This document shows, piece after piece, positions 59,690 through 64,000 of a stretch of DNA of 64,000 nt. The notes beneath the pieces are model-generated. The model ran no database searches, was not told the origin of the DNA, and was given only the letters and a program-made list of their open reading frames with translations. Position 1 is the first letter of the stretch; each line of letters opens with the position of its first letter. This stretch comes from Chaenocephalus aceratus. Taxonomy: Eukaryota > Chordata > Actinopteri > Perciformes > Channichthyidae. The stretch spans positions 27,259,736 to 27,323,735 of the forward strand of contig CM043801.1 in the NCBI GenBank assembly GCA_023974075.1. The letters run 5' to 3'. The translations under genes and the position numbers were made by a program.

Positions 59690-60345
59690 GTACTAATTGG
59701 ACTACTCAGGAGGGGAGTTTGACAAAGGATTACTCAAAAAGTACACAGTAAAAGTACTTGATTGTACTTGTGGTAGTAGTCAGAGTAGTACTAAGTCCAA
59801 CAGTATCAATTTCACTAAGAACTTATTGCAAAAAATCATTTTATCTCTCATCAAAGATAGCAGAAAACATGCATTATTGTACTCAGGGGTGGAGTTTGAC
59901 AGGGGATTACTCAAAAAGTACACAGTAAGAGTACTTGATTGTACTTGTGGTAGTAGTCAAAGTAGTACTGAGTCCAACAGTACCAATTTTATTAAGAACT
60001 TATTGCAAGAAATTATGTTTTCTCATCAAAGATTGCAGAATACATTAATTAGTGTACTCAGGACAGGATTTTAAACGAGTATTACTCAAAAAATTAATAT
60101 TAATATAGTAATTGTATTTGTGGTACTGTAGTAGTCTAACAAGTACTGAGTCCAACAGTACCAATTGTATTAAGAATGTATGGCTAAAAATCATTTTATC
60201 CCTCATCAAATATAGCAAATACATGAATTATTGTACTCAGGAGGGGTACACAGTAAAAGTACTTAATTGTATTTGTGGTAGTAGTCTAACAAGTACTGAG
60301 TCCAACAGTACCAATTGTATTAAGAATTGATGGTAAAACATATTT
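59690..60345. repeat. ~180-bp minisatellite, about 3.7 copies
   Basis: Units begin near 59,697, 59,878, 60,054 and 60,233 with TACTCAGGA/GGGG and share GTACACAGTAAAAGTACTT, GGTAGTAGTC and CTGAGTCCAACAGTA motifs. The last unit is internally shortened. Open frames inside are by-products of the repeat. Confidence 0.8.
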
Positions 60346-60987
60346 TTATCGAAAAATAACTGTTGGGTTTATTCTCATCGAAATGCCCTTGCTAATTCTA
60401 AACATGTGTTCCTCGTTCCAACCAACCTATGCAAAAATTGAGTGATGAGTAAATTCAGGAGTTAGGTGAATTACTATCTTTTGCATAGAGTTGTGACAAT
60501 TGCACTCACAGTTGAGACAATGTTAAGACTGTTTTAAAAACATGAGCCAAAGTGAGAAAAACTGTAATATATAAAACATATAAGAATAAAGATAGTCTTT
60601 TGACTTTTGCTTTATCACTTTTTAGTCACACAGTTTATGTCATAAAATCTCATTTGCAGCCTGTAAGATCCATGGCATGAGTATTGCCTACAATGACAAC
60701 ATTTAATATATAACACTGTAAACAACACACAGAAACCCACATACAAAACAGAGAATTATCTTTTAAATTGAGGCATGAGGGAGTCTCACCATTACAAGAC
60801 CAATAGCTAATTTTCTTAATCTGCTGTGATACATTTAATCCGCCTAATCGCCCTCGTGACAAGCCTTTTATATTGGACATATTTTGAAATGTAGCCACTT
60901 GCTCAGTCACAAGCTCTCACACACTTCAGAGCGAGCAACCAGCATACTTTAACTTGCCACTTTGAAGAAACTCGCCTCATTGCAACC
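60346..60987. other. Region upstream of 6C paralogue E, with a possible promoter
   Basis: A/T-rich. TTTATATT at 60867-60874 lies after GACAAGCC, as the TATA box of copy A does, about 115 bases before the start-codon position of paralogue E. Nothing else recognised. Confidence 0.4.
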
Positions 60988-61093
60988 ACGAGGGCTCTGC
61001 TTGTGCTGGCATCTGCTCTGATCCCAAGTCTCTTTGGCTCTCAGTTGTCCTCCCTGCTCCTGTGCCTTACCATGCTTTCTGCAAAACACTCTG
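60988..61093 (+). pseudogene. 6C paralogue E, degenerate exon 1
   Basis: Aligns with the signal-peptide exon of copy A. The start codon position reads ACG (60988-60990). The signal-like part (RALLVLASALIPSLFGS) and the part APVPYHAFCKTLW are in different frames; the exon is 106 nt instead of 110. The donor GTAAGA is intact. So it cannot encode the usual N-terminus unless a different first exon is used. Confidence 0.7.
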
Positions 61094-61202
61094 GTAAGAC
61101 TCACTGATGATCGATCGTCCTCACTTGTTTCTTGGTGTCTTTGTTTTCAAGCTCAGAAAGAAAAGATTGTTGTCAAATAACAATGCCAAACAATAGATAC
61201 TA

Positions 61203-62945
61203 TAGAAAGGCAATTTTATTGATATAGCACTTTTCAGCACGTGGCGATTCAAAGTGCTTTACAGATTAAAAGCAAAAGACATTTAAGAACAAATACAGCA
61301 TAACTACATTATTAAAAAGGTATTTAAAAACAGGCATAAAAAGCAAAGATAATGAAATAAAATAAATAAATAAACACAGCAGGTACAGAATACATGTCTA
61401 AAAAAGGCATACTGTAGTGTGAGTATGGGTAGCTCAATTAAAAGCAGCAGCAAATAGATGCGTTTTTAATCTGGATTTAAAAATAGGAAGTGTTTCAGCG
61501 GACGTGCACGATTTGGGCAGTTTGTTCCAAATTGTTGGGGCATAATAACTAAAAGCTGCTTTTCCATGTTTAGTGGTTATTCTCGGAAAACAGAAGACCT
61601 GAGACTCCTGGATGCTTCATAGTGATGGAGTAGGTCGTCAATATACCTCGGTCCTAAGCCATTTAGTGATTTAAAAACTAGCAGTAGTATTTTAAAATCA
61701 ATTATTTGGCAGACTGGAAGCCAGTGTAATGATCTCAGAACAGGAGTGATGTGATCCACTTTTCTAGTGTCAGTGAGTACTCGAGCAGCGGCGTTCTGAA
61801 TCAGCTGCAGTTTTCTGATAGATTTTTTAGTGAGCCCTGTGAAGACACTATTGCAGTAGTCCAGTCTACTGAAAATAAAAGCATGGACAAGTTTTTCTAA
61901 ATCCTTGATATATTCTTCAGGTGGTAGTATGCAGACCTAATAACTGTTGTAATGTGACTATTACAATTCAGGTCTGAGTCCATCACTACACCCAGATGTC
62001 TTGCTTTGTGAGTTACTTTGTAGTCTGCCGACTGAAGCTCTGTGATTACTTTTAATCGGTCCATCTTTGCTACAAAAACAATGATCTCAGTTTTTTGTTT
62101 GTTCAATTGGAGAGAGTTCTGAGTCATCCAGTCAGTGATGTGCTCAATGCACTTGCTCAGTGTTCTAATCGGAGAGTAGTCTCCCGGTGTAATTTTAAAA
62201 TAAATCTGGGTGTCGTCTGCATAGATGTGATAGCTTAGATCGCTGTTTTTAATAATTTCAGCCAGAGGTAGCATATAAATATTAAAAAGCAAAGGTCCTA
62301 AGATGGAGCCTTGAGGAACCCCGCATGACATATTTATCAGGGTTAATTTGTAATTGCCTATTGAGACAAAGTTTGTTCTGTCCTTTAAGTAGGAGCTAAA
62401 CCAGTTTAGAGCTGTTGCTGAAACTCCCACTCAGTTTTCAAGACGGTCTAGCAATATGTTGTGGTCAACAGTATCAAAGGCAGCGCTGAGATCTAATAAT
62501 ACTAACACTGATATTCTGCCACTGTCTGTGTTCCAATGGATGTAATTTAAGACCTTAACAAGTGAAGTCTCAGTGCTGTGGTTAGGTCGAAAGCCCAACT
62601 GAAACACATCAAAACCATCAGTTAAAAACATGAAATGACTAAACTGTTGAAAAACTACTTTTTCAATCAATCTGCTTAAAAAGGGAAGGTTTGATATAAT
62701 TATTCATTATGGTTGCATCTAGGTTATGCTTTTTTAGGAGCGGTTTAATTATTGCAGTTTTCAGGGCCTGTGGAAATACACCTGATTGAAGAGACTTGTT
62801 TACTATGTGTAGTACTGTATATCTGAGGCCAAGCAATGAAAAACAGTTTTGAAAAATCCTGTCGGGATGATGTAAGGACACTGAAACATTATTTGTGGAG
62901 CTTGTCCACTCATCATAATCCAAAATATAAACCTCTGTCTGCAAA
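61203..62945 (-). mobile_element. L2/CR1-like LINE fragment in paralogue E
   Basis: Minus-strand RT pieces: FRPNHSTETSLVKVLNYI and LDLSAAFDTVDH (62,431-62,670), then GVPQGSILGPLLF and YADDTQIYF (61,897-62,430), then thumb/C-terminal part to 61,577. The 3' end (TGTAAAGCACTTTGAATCG, complement of about 61,245-61,265) is a typical fish LINE tail. Frameshifts split the ORF. It is a different, more diverged lineage than the LINE fragment in the tandem units. Confidence 0.75.
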
Positions 62946-63580
62946 TTGGATTGAATAAAAAGAAAACTTCAACCTAAAAAAACAATAAGTGAATTCCATT
63001 TTATGTATATTTGCCCTAATTAAAGATTTAAAAAATGTGCCTTAATAGGTTAACAAGACATTCAACCTGTTTCCTTACTCAAACCCTAATCTTAGATAAG
63101 AAAAAATCAGTAATCAGTATAATTTATAATAAAATGAATAGTGATCACCTTAAAGCAAGTTTGTCTTTTAAATGTTGGTAGGAATGTTCCTTTTTTAAGT
63201 AAGCTATGTTAGCTCTAACACTAATCATGCTTCTAGAACACCATGGGTTGGTCTTTTGAAAACATAAATATAAATCTCAATTTTAATTTAAGTCTTTATT
63301 TGCTGTGATAGTGCTTCTTAAAAAGAATATGTGTTTCTTTAATATATCCAGTGATAACATAGAGTATAGTACAAGGCAAATATTTGTGGACGCCCCTACT
63401 AACGCCCGTTTCCTAAATCTTTTGAAAAACAAGAAGCAGAGGTTTTGATAGCAGCACGTGAATTCCCATGGGAAAAAGTGCAATGCATTCGTGTTTCAAT
63501 GTATAAAAAACAGTGCAAAATAATTCTGAATAATTCTTAATATCTCATAAATTAACACCTCATCTTTTTCTCCGTTCCAG
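62946..63580. other. Intron remainder of paralogue E
   Basis: A/T-rich, no exon 2 homology found between the LINE and exon 3; exon 2 was probably lost with the LINE insertion or has diverged beyond recognition. Confidence 0.5.
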
Positions 63581-63871
63581 CTTGTTTCTACCAGCAACAT
63601 GTCTATCGAGGTCCTCCACACTTCCTCAGAAAATCTGTACGGTGAGAGCATGGAGTTTATCCTTCACACCACCGTCCTGACCGGCAGCTGCCGTGTGTCT
63701 GTAAGTCTCACACCAATATCCTGTCTTTCACATATCTTCAATAAATCAGGAGAAAAAGCGCACATCAACTAAAATATGCTTCTTTGCCACAGGCTCAGTC
63801 TTCTTCTCTTGCATTAACCAGCCTTCTTGATGTTGGCCTCAACTACTGCAACCTCAACAACCTGCTGACAG
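63581..63871 (+). CDS. 6C paralogue E, exons 3-4 (partial, runs off the window)
   Basis: Exon 3 (63581-63700, 120 nt) and exon 4 (63793-63871, 79 nt) have exactly the family lengths, phases and GT-AG sites, with no stop or shift: LVSTSNMSIEVLHTSS...TVLTGSCRVS and AQSSSLALTSLLDVGLNYCN. The family cysteines (GSC, YCN) are kept; a different sequon (N-M-S) replaces N-H-T. Exon 5 would lie beyond 64,000. Given the broken exon 1, it is either a pseudogene with a well-kept 3' half or a gene with another 5' exon. Confidence 0.65.
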
Positions 63872-64000
63872 GTGAGTGACCTTTCTTAATAGGAATTAAT
63901 TATCTTGTCATGGATGCTGCTACTCTGCAAAGTATCTTATAATCGCTCCATTTTAACATTTGCTGTGACTTCTTATGCTGTTAATGAATAGACTTTCGTT

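Noticed and set aside
59697..60330. 125- and 72-codon frames (MDYSGGEFDKG..., MYLWYCSSL...)
   Set aside because: They arise from the ~180-bp tandem repeat, with the same short protein motif repeated per unit.
1..64000. Units B and C as a false assembly duplication
   Set aside because: Not excluded, but differing microsatellite lengths, scattered substitutions in single-copy parts and a diverged distal flank in C favour real copies. Read depth would decide.

Overview
This is eukaryotic DNA, almost certainly a teleost fish. It has spliced genes with GT-AG introns, TATA boxes and AATAAA signals, long CA/GT microsatellites, and a fish-type repeat load (Ty3/Gypsy LTR element, hAT-like and Tc1-like DNA transposons, L2/CR1-like LINEs, a DIRS-like ORF1 and a THAP-bearing P-like element). 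I see no bacterial gene, tRNA, rRNA or CRISPR array.

The core is a head-to-tail segmental tandem array with three units: A (about 3,385-17,650, 14.3 kb), B (17,651-38,417, 20.8 kb) and C (38,418-59,218, 20.8 kb). Each unit holds, in order: (i) a plus-strand five-exon gene for a small secreted six-cysteine protein of a family I do not recognise ('6C gene'); (ii) a minus-strand remnant (last two exons only) of a diverged 6C paralogue; (iii) a nested block of mobile elements; (iv) a minus-strand ten-exon astacin metalloprotease gene of the six-cysteine, hatching-enzyme-like type. The astacin reads as intact in all three units (265 aa in A). The 6C gene is intact only in unit A (156 aa). Units B and C share loss of the exon 3 splice donor and a 71-bp promoter deletion that removes the TATA box; C also has an exon 1 frameshift.

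The units can be ordered in time by insertions. Unit A keeps empty sites for a 4.86-kb Ty3/Gypsy element (target GTACC) and a 2.1-kb P-like element (target GAAACAAC). Both elements sit at identical sites in B and C with target-site duplications. So the Ty3 and P-like insertions happened after the A versus B/C split and before B and C separated. The mobile block is nested: a DIRS-like ORF1 was split by an L2/CR1-like LINE insertion, then by a hAT-like element, which in B and C was split by the Ty3 element.

Left of 3,385 is flanking DNA with old repeats. Right of 59,218 the array ends inside intron 1 of an older, decayed 6C paralogue (D: exons 2-3 with frameshifts). Then come a ~180-bp minisatellite and another diverged 6C paralogue (E: degenerate exon 1, a LINE in the intron, intact exons 3 and 4), which runs off the window end.

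The locus therefore looks like a birth-and-death cluster in which a secreted protease and a secreted cysteine-rich protein are co-amplified. A functional link between the two is only inference. Several one-base differences between B and C fall in homopolymers and look like consensus errors, so single-base lesions should be read with caution.
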